Part shown: positions 9,129-16,761 of the stretch, in pieces
Numbering within the stretch: position 1 is the first letter of the stretch
Layout of the letters: each line of letters opens with the position of its first letter
Origin: JBARRO01 sp049644265
GTDB lineage: Bacteria; Bacteroidota; Ignavibacteria; UBA10030
Reading direction: 5' to 3'
DNA length: 29,710 bases
NCBI GenBank assembly: GCA_049644265.1
Contig: JBARRO010000202.1
Location: forward strand, 1-29,710
Notes under the pieces: model-generated
The model's database searches: none
What the model was told of the DNA's origin: nothing
Seen by the model: only the letters and a program-made list of their open reading frames with translations
Translations under genes and position numbers: made by a program

Positions 9129-10115
9129 TCAATTGAGTAAGTGCTTCTCGCGATACCAGCGGAACGTCATTTCCACCGCATCCCGAAACGGGGTCATGGC
9201 ATATCCCAGCTCGCGTTCTGCCTTTCTGCAGGTGAACCAGCTGTTCAATCCGATGCCCGCAATCAGCTCTCGTGTGACCCAGGGCCTGAACCCTGTCATG
9301 TTCGCCACACCTTCTGCGGTACCGGCGATGCGTTTTGCGAGAAGGGATGGAAGCTTGAAGAACGGTCTGAGCCCTCCGACGACGTCGGCAATAGTGGTGA
9401 GTGCCTGGCGATGGGTGAGGTTCTCGCCGCACAGGATGTACCGCTCTCCGATTCTTCCCCGTTGGGCTGCAGCGAGCTGACCCCGAACAACATCGTCCAC
9501 ATACACGATATTGATACCGCCGTCCGGATAGTAGAAGATCCGGCGTTTACGGACATCGCGAATGAGCTGTCCTCCGTGAAACTGTACATCCCGCGGTCCG
9601 ATGACAACCGACGGGTTCACGATGACCGCCTGGAGTCCTTGTCTGACTCCGCGGAGCACTTCCAATTCTGCCTTATTCTTGGAGATCCTGTATCCGACAT
9701 CGAAGCGATCCCAGTTGAACGGAGCGGCCTCATCGATGGGTTCCCCGTTTTCCGCCGGCCCAAGGGCGGCAATCGAGCTTGTGTGGACGAGCTTCTCCAC
9801 TCCAAGATCCAAACACGCTTCAACGACATTTCTCGTTCCCCGAATATTGACGTCGTACATGAGCTCCCGTTCTTTTCTCCAATACGAGACGATTGCTGCA
9901 GTGTGGAAGACGGTGTCGCAGCCTTTGATCGCGCGCCGGAGCGAATCGGGATCCCGTACGTCACCAATGCAATGCTCGACGGTCGCTCCTTCCAATGCAC
10001 GGAGATCCGAGTTGTGTCTGTGAAGGACGCGGACACCGCAACCGGCGTTCAGGAGCGCCAGCGCGATGTTGGAGCCGATAAAGCCATTACCGCCGGTGAC
10101 GAGGCAGGTTTTCAA
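9129..10115 (-). CDS. Extended SDR, NAD(P)-dependent epimerase/dihydroflavonol-reductase-like
   Basis: The Rossmann motif TGGNGFIGSN sits at the N-terminus. D-V-R-D follows (second strand), then the H-T-A-A-I segment, N-I-R-G-T-R-N, the Ser of HTSSIAALG, and the YRISK form of the Y-x-x-x-K catalytic pair. The pattern NPSVVIGPRD is typical of the dihydroflavonol-4-reductase/HpnA-like branch of extended SDRs. The substrate is probably a sugar nucleotide or an isoprenoid/steroid-like carbonyl; the sequence does not decide. The frame is open to an ATG at 10199, but the extra 28 codons lie in a short-repeat array and have no family-like sequence. I therefore place the start at the TTG at 10113-10115 (328 aa), directly before KTCLVTGG. 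No good Shine-Dalgarno supports either start. It lies between hemB and hemL on the same strand. Confidence 0.85.
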   Translation of the reverse strand: MKTCLVTGGNGFIGSNIALALLNAGCGVRVLHRHNSDLRALEGATVEHCIGDVRDPDSLRRAIKGCDTVFHTAAIVSYWRKERELMYDVNIRGTRNVVEACLDLGVEKLVHTSSIAALGPAENGEPIDEAAPFNWDRFDVGYRISKNKAELEVLRGVRQGLQAVIVNPSVVIGPRDVQFHGGQLIRDVRKRRIFYYPDGGINIVYVDDVVRGQLAAAQRGRIGERYILCGENLTHRQALTTIADVVGGLRPFFKLPSLLAKRIAGTAEGVANMTGFRPWVTRELIAGIGLNSWFTCRKAERELGYAMTPFRDAVEMTFRWYREKHLLN

Positions 10116-10146
10116 GAGGGCAGAGTGGAGAGATGGGGTTAGAATT

Positions 10147-10228
10147 GATTGATTGACGATTGATTCATTGGAGAGTGATCCCAATACCACATTCTTCAAT
10201 CAGTCAATCTCCAATCACTCAATCATCG
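10147..10228. repeat. Inverted GATTGA / TCAATC short-repeat array at the hemB 3' end
   Basis: The left half (10147-10179) is made of GATTGA-type words, and the right half (10191-10228) of the complementary TCAATC words. The two halves face each other across a short AT-rich centre. The right half includes the hemB stop codon (10223-10225, minus strand), so the array starts at the end of hemB. The left half runs into the potential N-terminal extension of the SDR gene. The RNA could fold into a long imperfect hairpin, but I see no proper U-tract. Confidence 0.6.
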
Positions 10229-11245
10229 TTTTGCGAGCGCCTTTGTCGCTTCTTTCGCGAAGTACGTCAGAATCATATCCGCCCCCGCGCGTTTGATGCT
10301 CGTAAGAACTTCCAGCATCACCCGTTGTTCGTCGATCCAGCCGTTTCGTCCCGCCGCCTTGATCATCGAATACTCCCCGCTGACGTTGTAAGCGGCGGTG
10401 GGCATTTGGAAACGATCTTTCACGCGTCGCACAATGTCGAGGTAGGGAAGGGCAGGCTTGACCATGACGATGTCTGCGCCTTCAAGAATATCCTGCTCCA
10501 CTTCCCGCAGGGCTTCGTCGGAATTGGCAGGGTCCATCTGGTGAGAGCGGCGATCGCCGAATTTCGGCGTGCTCTCGGCAGCGTCCCGAAACGGTCCGTA
10601 GAATCCGGATGCATACTTTGCGGCGTAGGACATGATGGGCATATGATGAAAATTGTTCCCGTCGAGGATGTGTCGGATCGCCTTCACCCTGCCGTCGAAC
10701 ATGTCGGAGGGCGCGACCATATCGGCTCCCGCCTGGGCATGTGTCAGGGCTTCCTTTGCAAGGAGCTCAATGGATTCATCGTTCACAATTTCACCGTCGC
10801 GTACGATTCCGCAATGTCCGTGGGACGTGTATTCACAAAGACACACATCGGTGATCACTACCAGTTTGGGAACTTCCTTCTTGATCGCCCGGATGGCCAG
10901 TTGAACGATCCCCGCCTCGTCGTAGGCTTCACTACCCACTTCATCCTTGTGCTCGGGAATGCCGAACAGGATAACCGCCGGGATTCCGAGCGAGTACACC
11001 TCGGCGCATTCGCGCACCGTTTCGTCCATCGAGAGCTGGAAGACGCCCGGCATGGATTTTACTTCGTTACGGACTTTTTTTCCCGGCACGACGAAGAGCG
11101 GATAAATAAAGTCTTTGGGTGAAAGCTCCGTTTCCCGCACCATCGACCGGAAGGCTTCCGTCATTCGTAGCCGGCGGAATCGTCGGAAGGGTTCGATTTG
11201 GGACCGCGTGTAGAATCCCGTGCTCAGGTTGTCATTCTGTTGCAT
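10223..11245 (-). CDS. hemB: Porphobilinogen synthase (delta-aminolevulinic acid dehydratase)
   Basis: It condenses two 5-aminolevulinate molecules to porphobilinogen, the step right after HemL. The protein is 340 aa from the ATG at 11245, which has GAGG just upstream. A TTG at 11260 in the same frame is a less likely start. Visible features are RRLRMTEAFRSMVRET, the family strand FIYPLFVVPG, the three-cysteine zinc site in DVCLCEYTSHGHCG (about residues 120-140), the first active-site lysine region MSYAAKYASGFYGPFRDAA, and the Schiff-base lysine in MVKPALPYLD. The Cys-rich site marks the zinc-dependent class rather than the magnesium-only class. The gene lies downstream of a GT-C/TPR gene, 168 bases away, and its 3' end is embedded in a TCAATC-type repeat array. 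Confidence 0.96.
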   Translation of the reverse strand: MQQNDNLSTGFYTRSQIEPFRRFRRLRMTEAFRSMVRETELSPKDFIYPLFVVPGKKVRNEVKSMPGVFQLSMDETVRECAEVYSLGIPAVILFGIPEHKDEVGSEAYDEAGIVQLAIRAIKKEVPKLVVITDVCLCEYTSHGHCGIVRDGEIVNDESIELLAKEALTHAQAGADMVAPSDMFDGRVKAIRHILDGNNFHHMPIMSYAAKYASGFYGPFRDAAESTPKFGDRRSHQMDPANSDEALREVEQDILEGADIVMVKPALPYLDIVRRVKDRFQMPTAAYNVSGEYSMIKAAGRNGWIDEQRVMLEVLTSIKRAGADMILTYFAKEATKALAKR

Positions 11246-11327
11246 GATATCCTCGCTCAAAATTCATCAATATTCCCGCAAAATCCTCGTCAGAAATATT
11301 CTGCCATAAAGAACACATCGATGGATT

Positions 11328-11362
11328 CTTTTTGCGCCTTTTGTGCTTCTTGTGGCCAAAGA
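11328..11362. repeat. TTTTGTG-type short-repeat array, copy 1
   Basis: Three to four degenerate ~9-10-base units of the form (c)TTTTTGCGC, CTTTTGTGC, TTCTTGTGG lie in the gap between hemB and the GT-C/TPR gene. On the minus strand the array follows the GT-C/TPR stop codon by about 50 bases. It shares the core TTTTGTGCTT with the array at 19221-19254, so the two are copies of one family. No coding sequence is seen in this 168-base gap. Confidence 0.5.
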
Positions 11363-11413
11363 TTGATTTCTGAAGTGATAATATAACCGATCATTCCCCG
11401 AAGTTCAAACGTT

Positions 11414-13876
11414 TCAGCCCGGGGCAAGTTTCGAGTGCGCGAATGCGTTGTTCGGGTCCAATCGGAGGATGTCTTCGTATGCTTTTCTTGCCGCAATAGA
11501 TTTCTTCTTCTTTTCGAACAGGTCGGCGAGAAACAATCGCGCGACAAGGTTCGAAGGCTGTTCCCGGATCGCCCGCCCTGTTTCGTCGAGGGCCTCCTCC
11601 GGCAGCTCCATCGTGTCGTATTCGTGGGCAATCGCGAGGCGGATCCTGCATCGTTCCGCCGGAGAGGTGCGCCTCCTCAGTGTATCGCTCAGCTGGGTCA
11701 TTCTCCGGAAGCTCGATACCACAGCATTGGTGGCGTCGATCCCCTCGAGCGTTTTCAGATAGGTTGCCGCTTTCGATGTATCGCCCAGTTGAATGCCGTA
11801 GTGCCATGCCCAGAGGAACCCGGAGAAGAACGTGGGATCGAGTTGGACGACGCGCCTGGCGAGGCTGTATGCCTGCCTGCGGTATCCAAGGTTCCAGTAC
11901 CACGAGCTGATGTCGAAGAGTTTGAGCGCCTGAGCGGTCTTTGACGTTGCGCGCTGCGCCCCGAGAAACAGATTCATCACCGTCAGGTGGGAGCGTGAGG
12001 CCCACAAATACGGTGTTGACCGGGGCATAATAAAGAGCACCTCACGGCTTCTCATGGCATTCGCGGAATCCCCCTGCAATGCGTAGGTGACGAGCATCTG
12101 GAAACGGATGGATGCCTCCCCCGGAGCAAGAAGCTGGGCGCGCCTGAACAACCCGATTGCCTCGCCGTATCGTTCGTCGAGAAGACGCAGTCTGCCCAGT
12201 TGCATCAATACGGTCGCATCCGATGAGTCTATGGAATCCATCGTGACGGCGCCGGGCGGTGGGCCTTCCCGGTCGACGGAGTGCACTTTCAGCAGGTGGA
12301 GGCCGACTTCGCTATGGAGTGTCTCAAACCAGAATCGCTTCGACTCTTTCATGTGAAAGTCGTACGCCCGGAAATTCCCCCAAAGAGTTGTCGCCATGAC
12401 ATACTCTGCGCCGTTGTCCCGCACGAGCGCTTCAAACATCGGAAGCGGTACCCCGTTATTGATCTCGAGCTCCAGCCGATTGCCAATGAATGTCACGATT
12501 TCCTTTGCGGAGCCCGCAATGATCGCCCGCTCCGGGAGATGCTCCCGGATCCATAAGCCCATTCGGGACCAGGGCTGGGTAAAATACTCATTTGTCGACC
12601 GGGTCGACCTGATCACGGTCGAGAGTTCGAGCGGCGATCGAAGATAGCGATAATTTGTCCGGACGAGCTCGCCGAGGCAAAGAATGTTGGGGAGGAAGAA
12701 TATGAGAATGAAGGCTGGTAGTACGAACTTGCTGCGAAGAAACGGCTCCATCCTTGGTACTGATGCGGCCCATACCGTTGTCCGTGCGCCGTAGTAGAGC
12801 ACCAGCGGTATGAGCGGAAGAAGGAACCGGATGTCGTGAATCGGATAGGTTACCACTACCACGAGATAAATCAGAAGAAAAAGTATTCTCAGCAAGGCCG
12901 TCTGCGACTTTTTGAAGTCCAGAATCATTCCCCAGGCCATGACCGGCAGGAACACAAATGGGAGGAAGTATTTTGCTGTCTGGAAGAACCGGTACGTTGC
13001 CCTGAATACTCGTGTCGGGTCGACGATAAGATTGGTGGGGAAGAGATAAAGGAGCAGTCCCGTCAGCTCGAAGGCAAACCCCTTGAGGTTGAACCAGCTG
13101 CGCAACAGTAATTCGCGGTACAACGGAGCGTCGGGCGAGGTGACATAATGTTCAAGAATGAACCTGACATTAGGACTCTGGGATGTTTGAGGAACACCGA
13201 CAAGGACGAGATTACGCAGAGTCCAGAGTCCGAAGAGCACCCCCGTTGCCAGGATCACATTGATGGCAAAGGAGTAGCGCCTTCGGGCAAAAAGGAACAA
13301 CACCGTGGCGAGTACGAAGGCAACGCTGATTTCCCGGAGCAGGACGAGAAGGGCAAGACTTGGGACCAGAATCAGGAACGTCTTTCGGTACTGCGATTCG
13401 TTGGTGCTCCAACGCTCGAGCAGAAAGAGAGCGAGTGCCATGATCGCCAGGAACGGAGCTTCCGAAAGGGCCTCGGTCGAAATCACAATCATCAGTGGAT
13501 TGAGAGCAAGAAACGCCGTGCAAACCAGAGCGGCAGTTTTGCCGACCGAGATATCCAGCCAGCGATAAAACAGAACAAGCGCCAGGACCCCCCACAGGAG
13601 TGTCCAGATTTTTGCTGCCACAACGGAAAGAGGCACGAACAGCATCGCGGGTGCAAGAACCACCGAATAGAGAGGAGCATTCACGACATACCGTTCGGGT
13701 TCGGGCATGGTGTCGTCGATGAAACCTTTTCCCTGGGCTATGCTGGTTCCCCAAATGACATAGCGAGTGCTATCTGTGTACAGAGACAGGTCGTTCAGTC
13801 GGAAGAGCCCAACAAGAAGGAACACGAGGCACAAAAAGGTCAAGCCAAAGTGTTTATTCGTGGACATTGAGTTCAT
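11414..13876 (-). CDS. GT-C fold membrane glycosyltransferase with C-terminal TPR domain
   Basis: About 820 aa. Residues ~1-400 hold around ten hydrophobic segments. The first extracytoplasmic loop (LSLYTDSTRYVIWGTSIAQG) is arranged like the PMT/ArnT family (dolichyl/undecaprenyl-phosphate-sugar-dependent GT-C enzymes), where an acidic residue in this loop is catalytic. A soluble segment follows (~400-545). The last part (~545-820) is built of TPR-like helix pairs, for example LGRLRLLDERYGEAIGLFRRAQLLAPG and LFLADLFEKKKKSIAARKAYEDILRLDPNN. This suggests transfer of a lipid-linked sugar to a periplasmic acceptor, with the TPRs for protein contacts; donor and acceptor are unknown. The ATG at 13954 would overlap the upstream UDG gene by 41 bases. 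I favour the ATG at 13876 (or 13867), which directly precedes the first membrane segment. No clear Shine-Dalgarno sequence is seen. Confidence 0.82.
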   Translation of the reverse strand: MNSMSTNKHFGLTFLCLVFLLVGLFRLNDLSLYTDSTRYVIWGTSIAQGKGFIDDTMPEPERYVVNAPLYSVVLAPAMLFVPLSVVAAKIWTLLWGVLALVLFYRWLDISVGKTAALVCTAFLALNPLMIVISTEALSEAPFLAIMALALFLLERWSTNESQYRKTFLILVPSLALLVLLREISVAFVLATVLFLFARRRYSFAINVILATGVLFGLWTLRNLVLVGVPQTSQSPNVRFILEHYVTSPDAPLYRELLLRSWFNLKGFAFELTGLLLYLFPTNLIVDPTRVFRATYRFFQTAKYFLPFVFLPVMAWGMILDFKKSQTALLRILFLLIYLVVVVTYPIHDIRFLLPLIPLVLYYGARTTVWAASVPRMEPFLRSKFVLPAFILIFFLPNILCLGELVRTNYRYLRSPLELSTVIRSTRSTNEYFTQPWSRMGLWIREHLPERAIIAGSAKEIVTFIGNRLELEINNGVPLPMFEALVRDNGAEYVMATTLWGNFRAYDFHMKESKRFWFETLHSEVGLHLLKVHSVDREGPPPGAVTMDSIDSSDATVLMQLGRLRLLDERYGEAIGLFRRAQLLAPGEASIRFQMLVTYALQGDSANAMRSREVLFIMPRSTPYLWASRSHLTVMNLFLGAQRATSKTAQALKLFDISSWYWNLGYRRQAYSLARRVVQLDPTFFSGFLWAWHYGIQLGDTSKAATYLKTLEGIDATNAVVSSFRRMTQLSDTLRRRTSPAERCRIRLAIAHEYDTMELPEEALDETGRAIREQPSNLVARLFLADLFEKKKKSIAARKAYEDILRLDPNNAFAHSKLAPG

Positions 13877-13913
13877 AAGAAAGCGATGATGTGACTCCGC
13901 GAGAGGCTGTCGG

Positions 13914-14600
13914 TCAGGAGCCCGAAAGAATGGAAACAGCATGCTTAAAAACACTGTTGAACATTCTTCTTGTCAGTCTGCCCGTGAATGTGTTCTGTTG
14001 ACTTGGATGATACGAACCTAACAGGGTGATTCTCTCATTGAGGTGATATTGAACACCGTGCGAGAATGCCGGTCGTTTGCTCGTTGATCTCCATTCAAGC
14101 TCTTCAAAGGAATTGACAGCTGAGTCAAACCCGATCTTTCCCAACCCGATGATAACTTTCAGGTTTTTCAGGAGCCGCAATTCTTGCAGCAAAAAAGGCC
14201 GGCAATTTGCGATCTCGGAAGGCAACAGCTTGTTCTGAGGAGGAGCGCATCGGCAGGTGGCCGTGATGTAGCAATTGATCAGCTTCAGCCCATCATCCCT
14301 CGAAACTGATGTAGGCTGATTGGCGAACCCAAACTGATGGAGTGCATGGTACAGCCAATCTCCGCTGCGATCTCCGGTGAACATCCTCCCGGTCCTGTTT
14401 CCACCATGAGCGGCCGGGGCCAACCCGACGAGCAGGAGTCGCGCGTTCGGGTCGCCGAAACTTGGATTCGGTTTCCCCCAGTAATCCCAGTCCGCAAACC
14501 GTTTGGTCTTTGTTCGCGCTACGGACTCCCTCCACTTAACAAGACGGGGGCACTTGCGACAAGTGATCATGTGTTGTTGGAGGGATTGTAGAGCCAGCAT
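13914..14600 (-). CDS. Uracil-DNA glycosylase, family 5 (UDGb)-like
   Basis: A 228-aa base-excision-repair enzyme that removes uracil, and probably other deaminated bases, from DNA. Motif A reads GLAPAAHGGNRTGRMFTGD (residues 59-77). This is the family-5 pattern, which lacks the Asp/Asn that activates water in other UDG families. Motif B is HPSQQN (198-203). Cysteines at 14, 17, 118 and 133, together with C110 and C116, fit a 4Fe-4S cluster site as in families 4 and 5. The ATG at 14600 is supported by GAGGA four bases upstream. The gene sits 37 bases before the GT-C/TPR gene and could be co-transcribed with it; no functional link is evident. A family-4 assignment is the main alternative, but the GGNRTGR-FTGD form argues for family 5. 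Confidence 0.9.
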   Translation of the reverse strand: MLALQSLQQHMITCRKCPRLVKWRESVARTKTKRFADWDYWGKPNPSFGDPNARLLLVGLAPAAHGGNRTGRMFTGDRSGDWLYHALHQFGFANQPTSVSRDDGLKLINCYITATCRCAPPQNKLLPSEIANCRPFLLQELRLLKNLKVIIGLGKIGFDSAVNSFEELEWRSTSKRPAFSHGVQYHLNERITLLGSYHPSQQNTFTGRLTRRMFNSVFKHAVSILSGS

Positions 14601-14608
14601 TGATTCCT

Positions 14609-14660
14609 CAGATTACGCAGATTTAGCGCAGATTGCAGATTTCGCAGATTGACGCAGATT
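14609..14660. repeat. CAGATT short-repeat array (six copies)
   Basis: Six exact CAGATT words start at 14609, 14618, 14629, 14636, 14645 and 14655, most of them within the wider word CGCAGATT. Spacing is 7-11 bases, so the period is loose. The array fills the 81-base gap between the UDG start and the alpha/beta-hydrolase stop codon. It begins 22 bases after that stop on the minus strand and ends directly at the UDG ribosome-binding site. Confidence 0.75.
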
Positions 14661-14681
14661 TGGATGCACCTTGATGCGGTC

Positions 14682-15482
14682 TTATTGCTGTAGCTTCCTC
14701 AAGAATCCTGTGAGGTGGTCGTTGAATTCGTCGCCGTTCTCGATGTTACTCATGTGCGCCGCGTTTTTCAGAATATGAAGCTCGGAGTTCTTGATCTTCT
14801 CCTTCATCATTTGCGATGCGGACGGAGGAGTGAGCTTGTCGTGTTCTCCGACCAGAATGAGTGTTGGCACGTTGATGCGGGAGAGGGTATCTGTCGTGTC
14901 AGTCCTCGCCGCAAGTGCGAGGAGCGTTCCGGAAATTCCGATGGGAGAGTTCTCCTGAATCTGTTTCTTGATCATCTCGATTGCCGCGGGATTCGTGCGA
15001 AACGTTTCTTCTGCAAACACCGCCTTGACAAACCCTTCCGCGAAGGCCTTTACACCATCGGTCTTTACCGCCTTGATAGATGCGGCGCGCTTGACCCGCG
15101 CTTCGTTGGGATCCGCCTCGCTGCGCGTGTCGCAGAGAATCAATCCGCGGAAACGATCGGGATGACGCTCAAACGCCCTGAGCACAACGTATCCGCCCAT
15201 GGAGAGACCGCACACGACCGCTTTCGGAATGACGAGGTGGTCGAGTAGGGCCACCAGGTCATCGACGAAGAATTCTATCGAATACTGCCCGTCGCCGACG
15301 TCGCTTTGACCGTGGCCGCGGACGTCGTACGTGATCGCCCTGATCGTGTTCGGCAGAGCTTTCATTTGCGGTTCCCACATTTCATGATTGAATGGAAACC
15401 CATGAATAAAAACGACGGGCAGGCCCTGGGGCACCCCGCGCTCTGTGTAGTTGATCGAAATGCCGTTGAGTTTGACTTTCAT
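14682..15482 (-). CDS. Alpha/beta-fold hydrolase (PcaD/3-oxoadipate enol-lactonase-like)
   Basis: 266 aa from the ATG at 15482, which has GGAG seven bases upstream. An ATG at 15494 gives four more residues without a ribosome-binding site. Fold landmarks are the oxyanion-region motif VVFIHGFPFN, the strand with DVRGHGQSD, the nucleophile elbow GLSMGG (Ser94), the acid in ILVGEHDKLTPPS and the base His in NAAHMSNIEN. The overall pattern is closest to PcaD-like esterases/lactonases, but no neighbouring gene of an aromatic catabolic pathway is present, so the substrate is open. It follows the glycosyltransferase gene by 32 bases and is probably in the same transcript. A role in envelope lipid or ester turnover would be conjecture. 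Confidence 0.88.
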   Translation of the reverse strand: MKVKLNGISINYTERGVPQGLPVVFIHGFPFNHEMWEPQMKALPNTIRAITYDVRGHGQSDVGDGQYSIEFFVDDLVALLDHLVIPKAVVCGLSMGGYVVLRAFERHPDRFRGLILCDTRSEADPNEARVKRAASIKAVKTDGVKAFAEGFVKAVFAEETFRTNPAAIEMIKKQIQENSPIGISGTLLALAARTDTTDTLSRINVPTLILVGEHDKLTPPSASQMMKEKIKNSELHILKNAAHMSNIENGDEFNDHLTGFLRKLQQ

Positions 15483-15514
15483 TGATGGCTCCATAAATAA
15501 AGAATGATCACCGG

Positions 15515-16654
15515 TTAGTTCAAGAACTTGTAGACGTCTTCAAGAATGTCGACTGCCGCGTTGGGCTTTGCAAGCAACGCAGTGGCGCGTTGTGCATGGG
15601 CAAGAATCTTCGGATTCTTCAGGACGCTGTGCAATTTGTACGAAAGATTTGCCAGGTCGATTGCTTTCCATCCCGCACCATGCTCGACAATGATGTCCGC
15701 ATTGCGGCTCTCCTGGCCGGGAATGGGATCCACAACGATCAGCGGAAGCCGTTTAGCCATGGCTTCCGCAGATGTCAATCCTCCCGATTTTGAAATGAGC
15801 ACATCCGAAGCGTCCATCATTTCATGGATGTTGTCCACAAAACCGTAGATCCTTCTCTCTACATTCGTCGGTTCCGGTTGTTTCGCAAGCAGCGCTTTTG
15901 CCTTCTCGTTCCTCCCACAGACAACCAACATCGTAAACCGTCGTGGCGCGAACGACGCAAGTGTTGTTGCTGTATGGTCGACAATATCCTCGATTCTGCC
16001 GACACCAAAACCGCCCGAAAGCACGAGCACGGTAAATCGATCGGCGGGAATTCCGAGGCGTTTTTGCGATGCGGACTTTGCCTGTTTCGTGCTGAATTCA
16101 GGCATGAGCGGGATCCCTTTCACGACAATCCGCTCGCGTGCAACATCCTTGGACTGCAATTGCCAGGCCGACTCCTCATGGTAGACGTAATAACGCCGGA
16201 CGATCGGGTCCACCCACAACTGGTGAATGTCAAAATCGGTTGTCGCAGCGAAGAACGGCGTCTGAATTCCCTCCTTGCGCACGATGTCGGAGATTGAAAC
16301 AAACGGAAGGAAATGGGTGCAGATGATTGCATCTGCGTTTATTTCTCTCAGGGACTGAACGTAACGTTTGTAGTTGAGCCGGTCAAAGGCTTTCAGAAGT
16401 CCGGCTTTCCGATAGGGCTTGGATTCCGATTGCTGGTACAAATAGCCCCAGAGTTCCGGCGCCTTGTTAACGACATTCAGATAGGATTCCGCGTAGAGGC
16501 GCTTGAATGCTTTCGATGTGAAATCGAGCACATCGTGATGAACCGTCCGGATGGGAACCGAGGCCCGTCGGGCCGCCTGATGGAGACCCTCCGCGGCGCG
16601 AAGATGCCCGGCGCCGCCCGAAGCGGAAAGGATCAAGAAGAATTTCTTATCCAT
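15515..16654 (-). CDS. MGDG synthase / UgtP-like glycolipid glycosyltransferase
   Basis: 379 aa from the ATG at 16654 (MDKKFFLILSASGGAGH). An in-frame ATG at 16681 is unlikely, since the family starts just before this strand. The N-terminal SASGGAGHLRAAEGL loop and the following helical segment (AFKRLYAESYLNVVNKAPELWGYLYQ) are characteristic of the monogalactosyldiacylglycerol-synthase domain. The C-terminal half shows the GT28/MurG-type nucleotide-sugar site: LVLSGGFGVGRIEDIV, then SKSGGLTSAEAMAKRLPLIVVDPIPGQESRN. These enzymes transfer galactose or glucose from UDP-sugars to diacylglycerol at the inner face of the membrane. Donor specificity cannot be read from the sequence. In Chlorobi-type bacteria such glycolipids are membrane or chlorosome components, but nothing here shows phototrophy. 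It lies 107 bases after gltA. Confidence 0.88.
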   Translation of the reverse strand: MDKKFFLILSASGGAGHLRAAEGLHQAARRASVPIRTVHHDVLDFTSKAFKRLYAESYLNVVNKAPELWGYLYQQSESKPYRKAGLLKAFDRLNYKRYVQSLREINADAIICTHFLPFVSISDIVRKEGIQTPFFAATTDFDIHQLWVDPIVRRYYVYHEESAWQLQSKDVARERIVVKGIPLMPEFSTKQAKSASQKRLGIPADRFTVLVLSGGFGVGRIEDIVDHTATTLASFAPRRFTMLVVCGRNEKAKALLAKQPEPTNVERRIYGFVDNIHEMMDASDVLISKSGGLTSAEAMAKRLPLIVVDPIPGQESRNADIIVEHGAGWKAIDLANLSYKLHSVLKNPKILAHAQRATALLAKPNAAVDILEDVYKFLN

Positions 16655-16720
16655 CGGTTCTTTCCGACGAAACCCGGGCATTGAATTGTGGGTCTGGTCA
16701 ACGAACTTGATGAGACAACG

Positions 16721-16743
16721 CTCCCCTTCGCCGGGAAGGGGAG
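16721..16743 (-). terminator. Hairpin after gltA (possible weak terminator)
   Basis: CTCCCCTTC (16721-16729) and GAAGGGGAG (16735-16743) form a perfect 9-bp stem with a 5-base loop, 18 bases after the gltA stop codon. On the minus strand the following bases (CGTTGTCTC) are only loosely T-rich. It may therefore be an RNA-stabilising or partial-termination hairpin between gltA and the glycosyltransferase gene rather than a full terminator. Confidence 0.4.
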
Positions 16744-16761
16744 AGGAGAGAATAAGCGATG

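Noticed and set aside
9141..11122. Long plus-strand ORFs (333 aa at 9141-10142 and 320 aa at 10160-11122)
   Set aside because: They lie antisense to the SDR and hemB genes, which have clear catalytic motifs. Their translations are Cys/His/Arg-rich and without family features.
14609..14660. DnaA-box cluster or replication origin
   Set aside because: The repeated word CAGATT does not match the DnaA box TTATCCACA, and no origin-linked gene is near.
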